Of a stretch of 30,984 nucleotides of DNA, positions 1-8,039 are shown one piece after another. Origin of the DNA: SZUA-35 sp037969565 (GTDB lineage: Bacteria; Actinomycetota; Acidimicrobiia; Acidimicrobiales; SZUA-35). The translations under genes and the position numbers were made by a program. The stretch's first letter is position 1. The number at the start of each line of letters is the position of its first letter. Below the pieces are notes generated by a model. That model saw only the letters and a list, made by a program, of their open reading frames with translations. It searched no databases and was not told the DNA's origin. The stretch covers positions 1 to 30,984 of the forward strand of contig JBBKXQ010000136.1 in assembly GCA_037969565.1 (NCBI GenBank). The letters run 5' to 3'.

Positions 1-140
1 CGCCATGCCTTTGCTCGTTTGACGTCGCCGACCACCCCGTGGAGCGCATCGGGAAGTACCACATCGAAGAACTCCTGAACACGCGTTCGGAACGCCTCGA
101 TGTCGATGAGCGACGGCGGGCTGACACGAGTCGATGTCAT
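1..140 (-). CDS. Partial N-terminus, acyl-CoA dehydrogenase-like protein
   Basis: The first 46 codons of a minus-strand gene are present and the rest lies beyond the left edge. The ATG has a GGAG Shine-Dalgarno 5 nt upstream and the frame stays open to the edge. The peptide contains FRTRVQEFFDVVLPDAL. This resembles the first helix of acyl-CoA dehydrogenases, which often carry FRxEVRxFLxxNLP near the N-terminus; such enzymes are FAD flavoproteins that oxidise acyl-CoA thioesters. It is divergent from the nitronate monooxygenase gene, with about 110 bp between the starts. The family call rests on one short segment, so it is tentative; the existence of a coding start is better supported. Confidence 0.45.
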   Translation of the reverse strand, partial: MTSTRVSPPSLIDIEAFRTRVQEFFDVVLPDALHGVVGDVKRAKAW

Positions 141-250
141 GGGATCTCCATCATGTCAGATGCTCTGGACACGAACTGACGGGCCGACAAGCGTGCCTCT
201 GTCCAGCATCAGCCAAACTCTGCTGGAATGGTCAGCGAGGAGCCATCATC

Positions 251-1351
251 ATGAACCAACCCGCTCGATCAACGCTCTTCAACCAACTCTGCGAACGCCT
301 CAGGGCCGAGCTACCGATCTTCGGTTTCACCCATTCGATCGACGCAACCATCGCCATCAGTCGTGCCGGCGGCATCGGTATCTGGGGTGCGACCCGATCG
401 ACTCCGGAGGAAATCGAGGAGGGAGTGACGACCATGGCCAAGGCGCTGGGCGACCTTCCGTACGGTCTCGATCTCGTCATCCCACCGGGCATGCCAGAGC
501 GAGACAACCGAGACGAGATCGAACGAGCCATTCCCGACGAACACCGGGCCTTCATCACCGATCTGCGAGCCAAGTATCAGGTTCCCGATGACGGCAACCC
601 CGGCAAACGGAGCCGCTTCGTTCGTAGCGAGCAGATGGCCCGGGAACAGGTCGACGTCGTGATGGATTCATCGATCTCGGTTCTCGCTCTCGGGATCGGT
701 AGTCCCGAATGGGTGATCGGTCCGGCCAAGGAGCGAGGCAAGACCTTGGTCAGCCTCGTCGGTCAGCCCAAGCACGCCGAGCGTGCCCTCCAGGCGGGAG
801 CAGAAATTTTGGTTGCGCAAGGCACCGACGCAGGGGCCCACACGGGGCCCATCGGCACCTTCTCACTGGTGCCCCAAATCGTCGATGTCGCGGGGGACGT
901 TCCCGTGGTTGCGGCCGGTGGGGTGGCCACGGGCCGACACATCGCAGCGGCCTTGGCCCTCGGCGCCGTCGGTGTCTGGATCGGCACGGCCTGGCTGTTC
1001 TGCCAGGAGGAACACACCGATCCGGCAATCCTCGAGAAGCTGATCGCCGGTGGATCGGCCGACGCGATCATCTCGCGCGCCGACTCGGGCAAGACCTTGC
1101 GCCAGATACGAACCTCGTGGACAGATGAATGGTCCGCTGCCGGGGCCCCCGAGCCTCTCAAGATGCCGTACCAGGACATCCTCGTCGGCGACTTGCTGGG
1201 ACAGATCGATCGCCACGGCGTCAAACCGCTCATGCACTCCCCCGTCGGTCAGAGCGTGGCCTACTTCGATTCGCTCAGCACCGTGACCGAAACGATGGCC
1301 CGACTTGTCAGCGAAGCCGAACGGGCCCTCGCTTCCCTCCCGCGACGCTGA
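251..1351 (+). CDS. Nitronate monooxygenase (NMO / 2-nitropropane dioxygenase family)
   Basis: This is a 366-aa FMN enzyme of the TIM-barrel NMO family, which oxidises alkyl nitronates or related toxins such as propionate-3-nitronate. The N-terminal half shows the flavin-side pattern ISRAGGIGIWGATRS. The centre has AQGTDAGAHTG, matching the family segment that holds the active-site region. The motif VPVVAAGGVATGRHIAAAL followed by GVWIGTAW is the usual FMN-phosphate binding strand and loop. I chose the ATG at 251 because GAGGAG lies 8-10 nt upstream and homology-like sequence begins there; the frame is open back to 134 but that part looks non-coding. Length fits the family (about 320-380 aa). 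It is cytosolic, and its neighbour is a divergent acyl-CoA dehydrogenase-like gene, so a role in acyl or nitro-acyl detoxification is possible but inferred. Confidence 0.9.
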   Translation: MNQPARSTLFNQLCERLRAELPIFGFTHSIDATIAISRAGGIGIWGATRSTPEEIEEGVTTMAKALGDLPYGLDLVIPPGMPERDNRDEIERAIPDEHRAFITDLRAKYQVPDDGNPGKRSRFVRSEQMAREQVDVVMDSSISVLALGIGSPEWVIGPAKERGKTLVSLVGQPKHAERALQAGAEILVAQGTDAGAHTGPIGTFSLVPQIVDVAGDVPVVAAGGVATGRHIAAALALGAVGVWIGTAWLFCQEEHTDPAILEKLIAGGSADAIISRADSGKTLRQIRTSWTDEWSAAGAPEPLKMPYQDILVGDLLGQIDRHGVKPLMHSPVGQSVAYFDSLSTVTETMARLVSEAERALASLPRR

Positions 1352-1447
1352 TGTGGCAACCGCCGACCTCGGCGTTGACGTTCTGCAAGACCATGGGGCC
1401 TGTTATCGGACCTGAAATGATGCAGAAGGCAGTGGGCCCGAGAGCGG

Positions 1448-1717
1448 TTACGTCTCCTTGTGAGTTGCGACGGCCTCATCACTGGGCACGAGCCCCAAAA
1501 TTGCCCCACCGGCCAAGAGCCATGGTCTGATCTTGGCATCGCAGACCTGTTCGACCCATGCATCACACAACGGACAGCGGAAGCAGACCAGCAGTTCGGC
1601 CTCCATCGACGTGACCACGGTGAGGTCGGACACCGCTATCTCCAGGGTGCCGCAAGCTGCACAGACCACGCTGGCAACAACAGGCAACGCGGGCTTTTTG
1701 TGTCGTTCGCGTGACAT
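1448..1717 (-). CDS. Small zinc-ribbon-like hypothetical protein
   Basis: This is an 89-aa protein of unknown function. CAAC near residue 19 and CFRCPLC near residue 45 form two CxxC knuckles about 25 residues apart, a layout typical of zinc ribbons. It has no signal peptide. A GTG at 1723 is an alternative start; neither start has a clear Shine-Dalgarno, so the 5' end is uncertain. It lies 73-80 bp downstream of the lipoprotein gene on the same strand and could be the last gene of the envelope operon or stand alone. Small CxxC proteins of this kind are common in actinobacteria without a known role. Confidence 0.6.
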   Translation of the reverse strand: MSRERHKKPALPVVASVVCAACGTLEIAVSDLTVVTSMEAELLVCFRCPLCDAWVEQVCDAKIRPWLLAGGAILGLVPSDEAVATHKET

Positions 1718-1796
1718 CCTCACGCAGAGTAGGCGAAACAGCCGATCGTGTGAAGAGCTACCTCATTTCTGAGTGACCGCGACTTCTGCGTCACAG

Positions 1797-2291
1797 CTAT
1801 TTCGAGTGGTCGGTCACTTCGAGGTCAGTCACGAACTCCGAGAACTCGGAGTCGCTCAACCCGGTCGCGATGACCGCTCGCGCATCACAGGGGGCCGTCA
1901 AATCGATCCGCCAGACGAGGGCCCGAATCGGAACACCGAGCAGGGACGACGCCAGCAGGGTCGCCTCGGTTCCTTGGATGTCGACCACGCCGATCTCGTC
2001 GAGCTGGTCATAAGCCTCGAAGATGTCGTCGAAGTAGCCGCCCGAGATCACGCGTACGGTGCGGTTCTCATCGCCGAATGTGGTCTCGACCCCCAACAAC
2101 CCGTCCCCGTACGGGACCAACGTACGATCCAGCGGTGTCAGCTTGGCGGGCCGATCAGCCGACAACGTCGTTTCGGCGCAGGTGGTGAGATCAGCGGATC
2201 GGGTCGACGGTGGTGAGACCTCATGGGTCCAGGTTCCGCAACCGGTCAACAATCCGCTGGCGATGAGGACGAGTGGATGGAGACGCCTCAC
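1797..2291 (-). CDS. Predicted lipoprotein of unknown function
   Basis: This 164-aa protein has a typical lipoprotein signal: charged MRR, a hydrophobic stretch, then the lipobox LLTGC with Cys18 as the lipidation site. The mature part is acidic, with three further cysteines and no domain that I recognise. The GTG start overlaps the stop of the upstream GH99-like gene as GTGA, so the two are translationally coupled. The context of exported, glycan-related proteins suggests a surface-anchored accessory or sensor subunit, but this is inference. Confidence 0.75.
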   Translation of the reverse strand: MRRLHPLVLIASGLLTGCGTWTHEVSPPSTRSADLTTCAETTLSADRPAKLTPLDRTLVPYGDGLLGVETTFGDENRTVRVISGGYFDDIFEAYDQLDEIGVVDIQGTEATLLASSLLGVPIRALVWRIDLTAPCDARAVIATGLSDSEFSEFVTDLEVTDHSK

Positions 2292-3430
2292 GACAAGTCA
2301 GCGTGTTCGACTTGGCGTCGCCGAACCGTGAACACGCTGAGGCCGATCATCGCGACGAAGCCGATCAATAGCGCCACTCGGATGATCTGATCCGAAGACC
2401 CGCTGCCCGATCGTCCCTGTGGGGCGCTCGAGTCGAAGTCGACGGCCGCCGGCCGGGGGGCATTCGTCAGATCGGCGACGGCATTGAGCGCCTCGCTGCC
2501 GTAGGCCAAGCTCGGCTCGATGTGGGTGTTCTCGCTGAACTCATTCCAGCTGATCAGGCCGATTGCATGGGGGACCGATGCCAGGGCACCGTTCCACTCC
2601 GCAGCCAGCGTGGCACCTCCGTCTCGTTCGACCACGGTTTCGCCTCCCAACAAATGCGCGTCGAACCCGGGAGCCGCCGGCGCAATCCATATGCCATCGT
2701 GGCTGCGGACGGCGTCGCCCATTTCGACCAGCTTCGTCGGATAGCCGGGAAAGGTGTCGGGGTTGACCGATGACCAGTAGTACAGGTTCCCGTCGACGGC
2801 GTCGGCGACTCGTTCGTATCCCTCCACGTTCTTCTCCGTGGCCAGGACGAGCAGCTGACCGACTCGAGCGCTTGTCACTGCGGCGATCTCATCGCGGGAG
2901 TACTTCCACGTGCCGGACCAGATGACGAGCGGCTGGTCGAACAACCCGAACGCGGGGCTATCGGAATAGCGTTCGACGAAGAGATCCAGGTCGTCGCCAA
3001 CCCGAGCCGCAGGAAGGGGATCACGATTGAAGTCGAGTCCCTGATACGTGATCGCGAGTTTGAAGTCCTCCTCCTCGGCAATGGCAATCAGCATTTCCAA
3101 TCGGGGGTCGAGGACCTCGGTGCTCTTCCAAGAAACAAGGAAGGCGTCGATACCGACACTCTTGGCGAGCCGGATGTGATCCCGCATCACCGACTCTTGG
3201 TCGCTCGTGTAACGGCCGACCGTTGGATAATCGATCTTGGCTCGGTTCCAGCTGGTGGCTTCGAACCAGATGTAATAGTGAGCCAGCACCAGCGGGTCAC
3301 CCGGCACAGCCTGGCTTGCGGCCGGGGATGCCGCGGCGCCACCGGTGAGCATGCAGATTGCAAGCCCACTGAGGAGGATCGTGCGATTCAGAGTGTTGAG
3401 CCGGGAGAATCCCGTTCGGCCTCGCTTCAC
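2288..3430 (-). CDS. GH99-like exported glycosidase with C-terminal membrane anchor
   Basis: This 380-aa protein has an N-terminal signal sequence (about residues 15-40), a (beta/alpha)8-type domain from about 45 to 320, and a C-terminal membrane helix at about 349-369 followed by RRR. The segment LAHYYIWF near residue 49 and ISWNEFSENTHIEPS at about 293-307 match the glycoside hydrolase family 99 and GH99-like pattern. In that family two glutamates near this site act in endo-alpha-mannosidase or mannanase chemistry. The predicted topology puts the enzyme outside the cell, tethered to the membrane. GTG is the start, 15 nt after the preceding gene's stop. The substrate is unknown; alpha-mannan is suggested by the family and by the DPM1-like and GT39-like genes upstream. 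Some GH99-like proteins are not proven enzymes. Confidence 0.75.
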   Translation of the reverse strand: MKRGRTGFSRLNTLNRTILLSGLAICMLTGGAAASPAASQAVPGDPLVLAHYYIWFEATSWNRAKIDYPTVGRYTSDQESVMRDHIRLAKSVGIDAFLVSWKSTEVLDPRLEMLIAIAEEEDFKLAITYQGLDFNRDPLPAARVGDDLDLFVERYSDSPAFGLFDQPLVIWSGTWKYSRDEIAAVTSARVGQLLVLATEKNVEGYERVADAVDGNLYYWSSVNPDTFPGYPTKLVEMGDAVRSHDGIWIAPAAPGFDAHLLGGETVVERDGGATLAAEWNGALASVPHAIGLISWNEFSENTHIEPSLAYGSEALNAVADLTNAPRPAAVDFDSSAPQGRSGSGSSDQIIRVALLIGFVAMIGLSVFTVRRRQVEHADLS

Positions 3431-3445
3431 CTCAACACCACCCGT

Positions 3446-4579
3446 TCACCTGCTTGGCTCGAGGACAAGGGAGAGGAAGTCGTCGCGCTCGATTGCGATA
3501 ACAGGCGAGTCGAGGCTCTCGCTGCTCTCGGCGAGTTGGGCGGCGAGTTCTTCGAACGGCACAGCGACCGCCTCTCTCGACTTGGTTCTGCGGCGAAGGC
3601 GCCTTCCGATCACGAGCGGGACGACCAGGAACAACGATCCAGCCACCCCGACGATGGTGATGTCGAGCCACGTGAGCAGGTCGAGGTTGACCTCCTGGTT
3701 CCGCGAGATGACCACGGGTCGAGCGATTCTCGGCCCCGAACTGTCGATGAGGACTTGATACTCGCCGCGAGGAACTGACGGCAGGAACAACTCGCCGTCG
3801 GCGTCGAGTTGATGGGTGATCACTTCACCGTCGGGATAGGTCAGTTCGATCGTGCCCGTGCGAGCAGAACCGAAGAACATGTCGGTGATCTGGAAGTGAG
3901 CCGAGAAGAAGAGCAGTTCGAGTTTGATGTCCGATCGCTCGCGAGGCAAGAACCTCGTCTGCGCTCGGTGCACGAGGTTGACGCCGCGGACGGTGACACT
4001 CTCTACCGACCATTCGATGTCTCGAACTTGCGGGCCCCCACTCTCGGAGACGACTCGCTCGGAATACAACCAAACAGGTCGGTCGAGCGGAATCCCTTCC
4101 TCCTGTCCGCCCAGGCTGTTCTTGAGGTCGACTGATTCGATGGTGTCGACGTCAACCTCCTCACCGTTCACACCAACAAAAGAGAACGTGGCCGGACGTT
4201 CGATGTCGAAGGCCAATGCGTAGTGGTTACTGGCCATTCGGTAAAGCCTCGTGAAGTGGGCCTTCTCGGTTTCGTTCGGCGAGACATCCGGGGTGACAAC
4301 GACGATCCGGTCGGTTGGGTCGGTGTGGACCTTCGTGCCGAAGAATGCGACACCGGAACTATCGGTCACCTTGGACTTGCCATCGAGCGTCACAGTCACA
4401 CCCGGCACCACAGGGACAGTCGACACGATGAAGATCGATTCGTCACTGCCATCGGAGTCAGCGGTCTGCGCTCCCGCGCTCATTGCTGGCAATATCGTGA
4501 ACGCGACGACGTTGACGAGAAAGACGACGATGAACCACGCCGTTCGTGAACTCGACGATCTCAGGCGACAACCTCTCAT
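3446..4579 (-). CDS. Exported membrane-anchored protein of unknown function
   Basis: This 377-aa protein has a strong N-terminal hydrophobic signal (about residues 14-35), a beta-rich extracellular region with repeated VTVxG-like strands, a membrane helix at about 305-325, the basic stop-transfer RRLRRR, and a cytoplasmic tail of about 50 residues. Two segments (around residues 50-75 and 265-285) resemble carboxypeptidase-regulatory-like or Ig-like beta sandwiches (for example DGELFLPSVPRGEYQVLID), but I do not recognise the full-length family. Its ATG overlaps the stop of the phosphoesterase gene as ATGA, which implies coupled translation. The long tail distinguishes it from the other two anchored proteins in the operon and could contact cytoplasmic partners. 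Function unknown. Confidence 0.7.
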   Translation of the reverse strand: MRGCRLRSSSSRTAWFIVVFLVNVVAFTILPAMSAGAQTADSDGSDESIFIVSTVPVVPGVTVTLDGKSKVTDSSGVAFFGTKVHTDPTDRIVVVTPDVSPNETEKAHFTRLYRMASNHYALAFDIERPATFSFVGVNGEEVDVDTIESVDLKNSLGGQEEGIPLDRPVWLYSERVVSESGGPQVRDIEWSVESVTVRGVNLVHRAQTRFLPRERSDIKLELLFFSAHFQITDMFFGSARTGTIELTYPDGEVITHQLDADGELFLPSVPRGEYQVLIDSSGPRIARPVVISRNQEVNLDLLTWLDITIVGVAGSLFLVVPLVIGRRLRRRTKSREAVAVPFEELAAQLAESSESLDSPVIAIERDDFLSLVLEPSR

Positions 4580-5946
4580 CGGACCAGCCCGATCCTCCGG
4601 CGTCGAGCGCCGACCCCCCAGAGGCCGGTGAGTGAGACAAGCAGCACCGTGCCCCCCAACGCTGAGCCGTAGGAGGCGTAGACGATGTCAGTTCGTGGTC
4701 TGATGATTGGTTCGTCATCCCGATTGGTCGAGAGGAGCACGGGATCCCGGGGCGGTGCTTCGAAGTCGAACACGCCCAAGAAGTTGTTGGCCGCGGCATC
4801 TCGCTCAGTCAGCGGCGCTATCTCCCAGTTCTCCTCGATGAACTTCAGGATCGACGTGAAATCCAGCGTCGAACTCTCGATGTGTCCCGGTTTGGCGTAG
4901 GCGCTGACCAACAGGGCTGGAGCCCGGAACCCGTAGCCGAATTGATCGACCTTGGGCGGCGGAACGTGGTCGTACCAACCACCCCAGTCGTCATAGGTCC
5001 AGGTGAGGGCCGTGCTTTCCCAGGAGGAACTCCTCATGACAGACGTCACCAAGGTTCGGATGAATCGCTCCCCGGCCTGGATGCTGCCGGGGGGATGTTC
5101 GCTCGCTCCCGAAGGAACGACATACGAAACCGCAGGGAGGGTGTCATTTGCGACATCGTCGTAGAATTCCTCGAGGGAGACGATGCGGCTACTGAGTGCG
5201 GGATCGTCGATGAACCGGTTGTAGTTGAGGGGAGGGACCCAGATCAGCTGGCTAGCCCGCTCGCTGTCGACCTCCGCTCTGAAGTTGATCTCGGGGTCGT
5301 AGTTCTGAACGTAGAACTTCCACGACACCCCTGCCGCTTGGAGCGAGTCGAAAATGGTCGGCACATCGTCGAATCCCTCGGGGCGGAGGGAGTCGCTCTT
5401 CTCGTTTCCGGGTGAACCCGTGACCCAGAAGAAATGGTTTCGCACGCTTCCACCGAAAGCAGAGGTGAAAAACCGGTCGAAGAGCACGTAGTTGTCAGCC
5501 ACGTTCCAATAGAACGGAAGGTCGTCGTCGTCGTAGTACCCCATCGCCTGCTGGCCGGCATCGCGACTCCGGTCGGCGTGAGCGGATACGAAACCGTCCA
5601 TACGGCCGTCAGCGAATTGGTCGTCGAAGACAAGCCCTGTATGGCCGAGGTCGACAATCGCCTGCCCGCCGATGTCGAAGGGTTCGACACATCCAAGCGA
5701 CGGATCTGCCGGATCGTTCGGCATACACGTGCCGGCAGGAATACCGTCGGCACCCGGGTAGGTGCCGAAGTAGTTGTCGAAGGAGTGGTTCTCCTGCATG
5801 ACTGTGACCAAGTGCTTGATCGGGGTCGTGGTCGGCAGGTCTTCGGCCCTGATCATGTCGGACGGTGCTGCGGCACTCTCGGCCGCGACCGGCAGCATCG
5901 ACAACGACGCCATGCAGACGACGATGATTCCACGAATCCATCTCAC
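4576..5946 (-). CDS. Exported phosphoesterase, phospholipase C / AcpA acid phosphatase family
   Basis: This 456-aa protein has a signal peptide ending near AAESAAA and a phosphoesterase domain (Pfam PF04185 type). The hallmark IKHLVTVMQENHSFDNYFG at about 43-61 carries the metal and nucleophile-side residues. Later come WTYDDWGGWYDHVPPP and the C-terminal FRAPALLVSAYAKPGHIE of the family. A C-terminal helix (about 425-445) followed by RRRR anchors it outside the cell. The family cleaves phosphodiesters or phosphomonoesters, such as phospholipids and nucleotides. It starts with GTG, overlapping the upstream stop as GTGA. Co-transcription with glycosyltransferases suggests a phosphoglycan or lipid-linked substrate; this is inferred. 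Confidence 0.85.
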   Translation of the reverse strand: MRWIRGIIVVCMASLSMLPVAAESAAAPSDMIRAEDLPTTTPIKHLVTVMQENHSFDNYFGTYPGADGIPAGTCMPNDPADPSLGCVEPFDIGGQAIVDLGHTGLVFDDQFADGRMDGFVSAHADRSRDAGQQAMGYYDDDDLPFYWNVADNYVLFDRFFTSAFGGSVRNHFFWVTGSPGNEKSDSLRPEGFDDVPTIFDSLQAAGVSWKFYVQNYDPEINFRAEVDSERASQLIWVPPLNYNRFIDDPALSSRIVSLEEFYDDVANDTLPAVSYVVPSGASEHPPGSIQAGERFIRTLVTSVMRSSSWESTALTWTYDDWGGWYDHVPPPKVDQFGYGFRAPALLVSAYAKPGHIESSTLDFTSILKFIEENWEIAPLTERDAAANNFLGVFDFEAPPRDPVLLSTNRDDEPIIRPRTDIVYASYGSALGGTVLLVSLTGLWGVGARRRRIGLVR

Positions 5947-8009
5947 GGCCGCACCGCGTAGATCACGATCACGGGTTGGCGCACGATTTCACCCGAGTCG
6001 GTTTCTATTTCGACGAATTCCTGATGAACGATTCGCCCGTGGTAGCGCTCGGCAAAGGTGAGCAACTTGGCCGCAAAGAATTCCGACCGACTCGCCGAGA
6101 AGGAGTCCCAGACCAGGTATTGCACGTCACCGTTTCGCAGGATGAGATCGGGGTTGACGATCGGCTCGTAGACGGGGTTGCGGTGCAGAGGATTGGGACT
6201 CACGGACAAGCCATAGGTCCGCCGGTCGCCGTACCACTGCAGGATGTTTGCCATCGACGGACCAATGGCGAGCAATTCCGATCCCTTGGGAATGTTCTCC
6301 TCGATCCACTCCCCTGCTTCGCGCCCACCAGGGACGCCGCCCGAGCCGGCCAGAAAGCTCTGACCCGCCTGTGCCGGGGAGACCTGATTCCAGCTGGCCG
6401 ATGCGAGGAGCGCTGCTGCTATGAAGACGGCGGCGACGCGAACGGCACCACGTTTCTCGAACTCCAAGGCGCTGGAGACACGGTCAGGGATTCCGCTCAG
6501 AGCCCGGCCGGCGAGAATGGCGAGAGGCGGGGCGAGAGCCAAGAGATACTGGAAACCCTTCACCGACCAGATCTCGAAGAAGATCAACGGCACAGCACAC
6601 CAAGTGAGCAAAAGGGTTTCTCGCCAGCCATTGGAACGGCGCATCAGAATCAGGCCACCGGCGGCGGCCAGCAGCGTGACCCATCCGATGGCGGGCGGCA
6701 CCATGGTCGGGTAGAAGAGATAGCCATGGTTGGCTCGGCGGAACAACTGCCAAGCCAAGAACTGCTCTCCGGTGGTGGACTTACCCGAGAAGAGGATCGA
6801 CAGAGGGTATGGCAACACGACCAGAACGAAGATCACCATGCTGAGCAGCAGTGCGTGATACTTCACCTTCACGGCCGGGACGAGCGCGAAGAACAGGTAA
6901 ACCCCGCCCAACATGATCACACTTCGTTCGTTGGTCAGTGCCGTCAGACCGAGGAAAGCCGCCGCCCCATAGAGCATCCCGTCCCGTTGCGTTTGGGCAT
7001 ACCGGGCGAGGAAATAGAGCGACACGGTGGAGAAGAAGACCATCGGTCCGTCGAGTAGCACCTGTCTGGAGACGATCACGTGGTAGGGCATGACCGCCAG
7101 AAGCAGAGCGGCGATGGCACCGGCCCGGCGACCGTAGAGCCGCTTACCCAGCAGGTAGCAGATGAACACCGTTCCAACACCGAACGCGGCCGATAACAAT
7201 CGACCTCGCAAGGGTGAAACCCCGAACTGGTAGATGACCGACAACACCGTCTGGAAGAGGAGCGGGTGAGCCCTAAAAATGGGGAAGTAGACGCTGAGGA
7301 CAGGGTCACCGGCGATGGATGCTGCCTGTCCGGCATAGACCGCCTCGTCGCTGTTGAATCCCAGAGCATTGAGGTGGACCAGTCGTAGGACCAGCGCCGG
7401 TGTTGCGATCGCGGCTCCGATGCCAAGCCGGACCAGCCATGACAGTCGGTCTGTTAACGGCTGATCAAACTCCATCCGGCGCTCGGGCCCGACCGCTTTC
7501 TGGTAGCCGCGCTGCCCGATGACGCGCTGGCCGATGAGGTTGCGGGCCCTGACCTCGGTCAACTTCGAGCGCTTCCAAATGAGACGATCGGCCACGGCAA
7601 ACCTGAAACCCATCACGGCCACCAGAGAGGCGACGTTGGAGATCAGGTAGTTGAAGCCCAACTGCTGCGTCAACGCCCAGACCATCGGTCCGCGCAAGAC
7701 CAGGAACGCATTGTTGAGAACCCAGAACTGGGCGGCACGAAGCGGCGCGTTCCAGTGGCGCTCGCCGACCTCGAAGACCCACGCATCGGTGAGCACAAAA
7801 TTCCATGCCGTCGACACCTGGGTGGCGACGATGACACCGGCCAGATAGTGCAAGCCGAGCCAGCTCACAGCCAGATACAACACGACGGTGTTGACCACGA
7901 AACCGCTTCCGCCGACGAGGCCAAAGCGTGTGAACCGCCAGAACTGCTGAATGATGGAATCAGCGCCGCTGATGATCTCCTGAGTCGACGCACTTTCGGT
8001 GAGCGTCAT
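5943..8009 (-). CDS. GtrA-domain / GT39-type (PMT, ArnT-like) membrane glycosyltransferase fusion
   Basis: This 688-aa protein combines two units. Residues about 25-150 form a four-helix GtrA domain (FGLVGGSGFVVNTVVLYLAVS is the opening helix), a family thought to help move or present polyprenyl-linked sugars. From about 190 onward it resembles GT39/PMT and ArnT enzymes: a helix, then the loop FNSDEAVYAGQAA with the Asp-Glu pair expected at the active site, about ten more helices, and a soluble C-terminal domain outside the membrane (about 560-688). GT39-type enzymes use polyprenyl-phosphate sugars to glycosylate proteins, lipids or polymers. GtrA and GT39 are usually separate genes, so the fusion is notable. 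It lies 30 bp after the GT2-kinase fusion gene, which could make the lipid-linked donor. ATG start with a weak GAG upstream. Confidence 0.85.
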   Translation of the reverse strand: MTLTESASTQEIISGADSIIQQFWRFTRFGLVGGSGFVVNTVVLYLAVSWLGLHYLAGVIVATQVSTAWNFVLTDAWVFEVGERHWNAPLRAAQFWVLNNAFLVLRGPMVWALTQQLGFNYLISNVASLVAVMGFRFAVADRLIWKRSKLTEVRARNLIGQRVIGQRGYQKAVGPERRMEFDQPLTDRLSWLVRLGIGAAIATPALVLRLVHLNALGFNSDEAVYAGQAASIAGDPVLSVYFPIFRAHPLLFQTVLSVIYQFGVSPLRGRLLSAAFGVGTVFICYLLGKRLYGRRAGAIAALLLAVMPYHVIVSRQVLLDGPMVFFSTVSLYFLARYAQTQRDGMLYGAAAFLGLTALTNERSVIMLGGVYLFFALVPAVKVKYHALLLSMVIFVLVVLPYPLSILFSGKSTTGEQFLAWQLFRRANHGYLFYPTMVPPAIGWVTLLAAAGGLILMRRSNGWRETLLLTWCAVPLIFFEIWSVKGFQYLLALAPPLAILAGRALSGIPDRVSSALEFEKRGAVRVAAVFIAAALLASASWNQVSPAQAGQSFLAGSGGVPGGREAGEWIEENIPKGSELLAIGPSMANILQWYGDRRTYGLSVSPNPLHRNPVYEPIVNPDLILRNGDVQYLVWDSFSASRSEFFAAKLLTFAERYHGRIVHQEFVEIETDSGEIVRQPVIVIYAVRP

Positions 8010-8039
8010 CTCAACGTCCGCAATGAAATCGGAGCACGG

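Noticed and set aside
5976..7058. 360-codon plus-strand frame opposite the GtrA-GT39 gene
   Set aside because: It is hydrophilic without any motif, while the other strand encodes a convincing multi-span enzyme.
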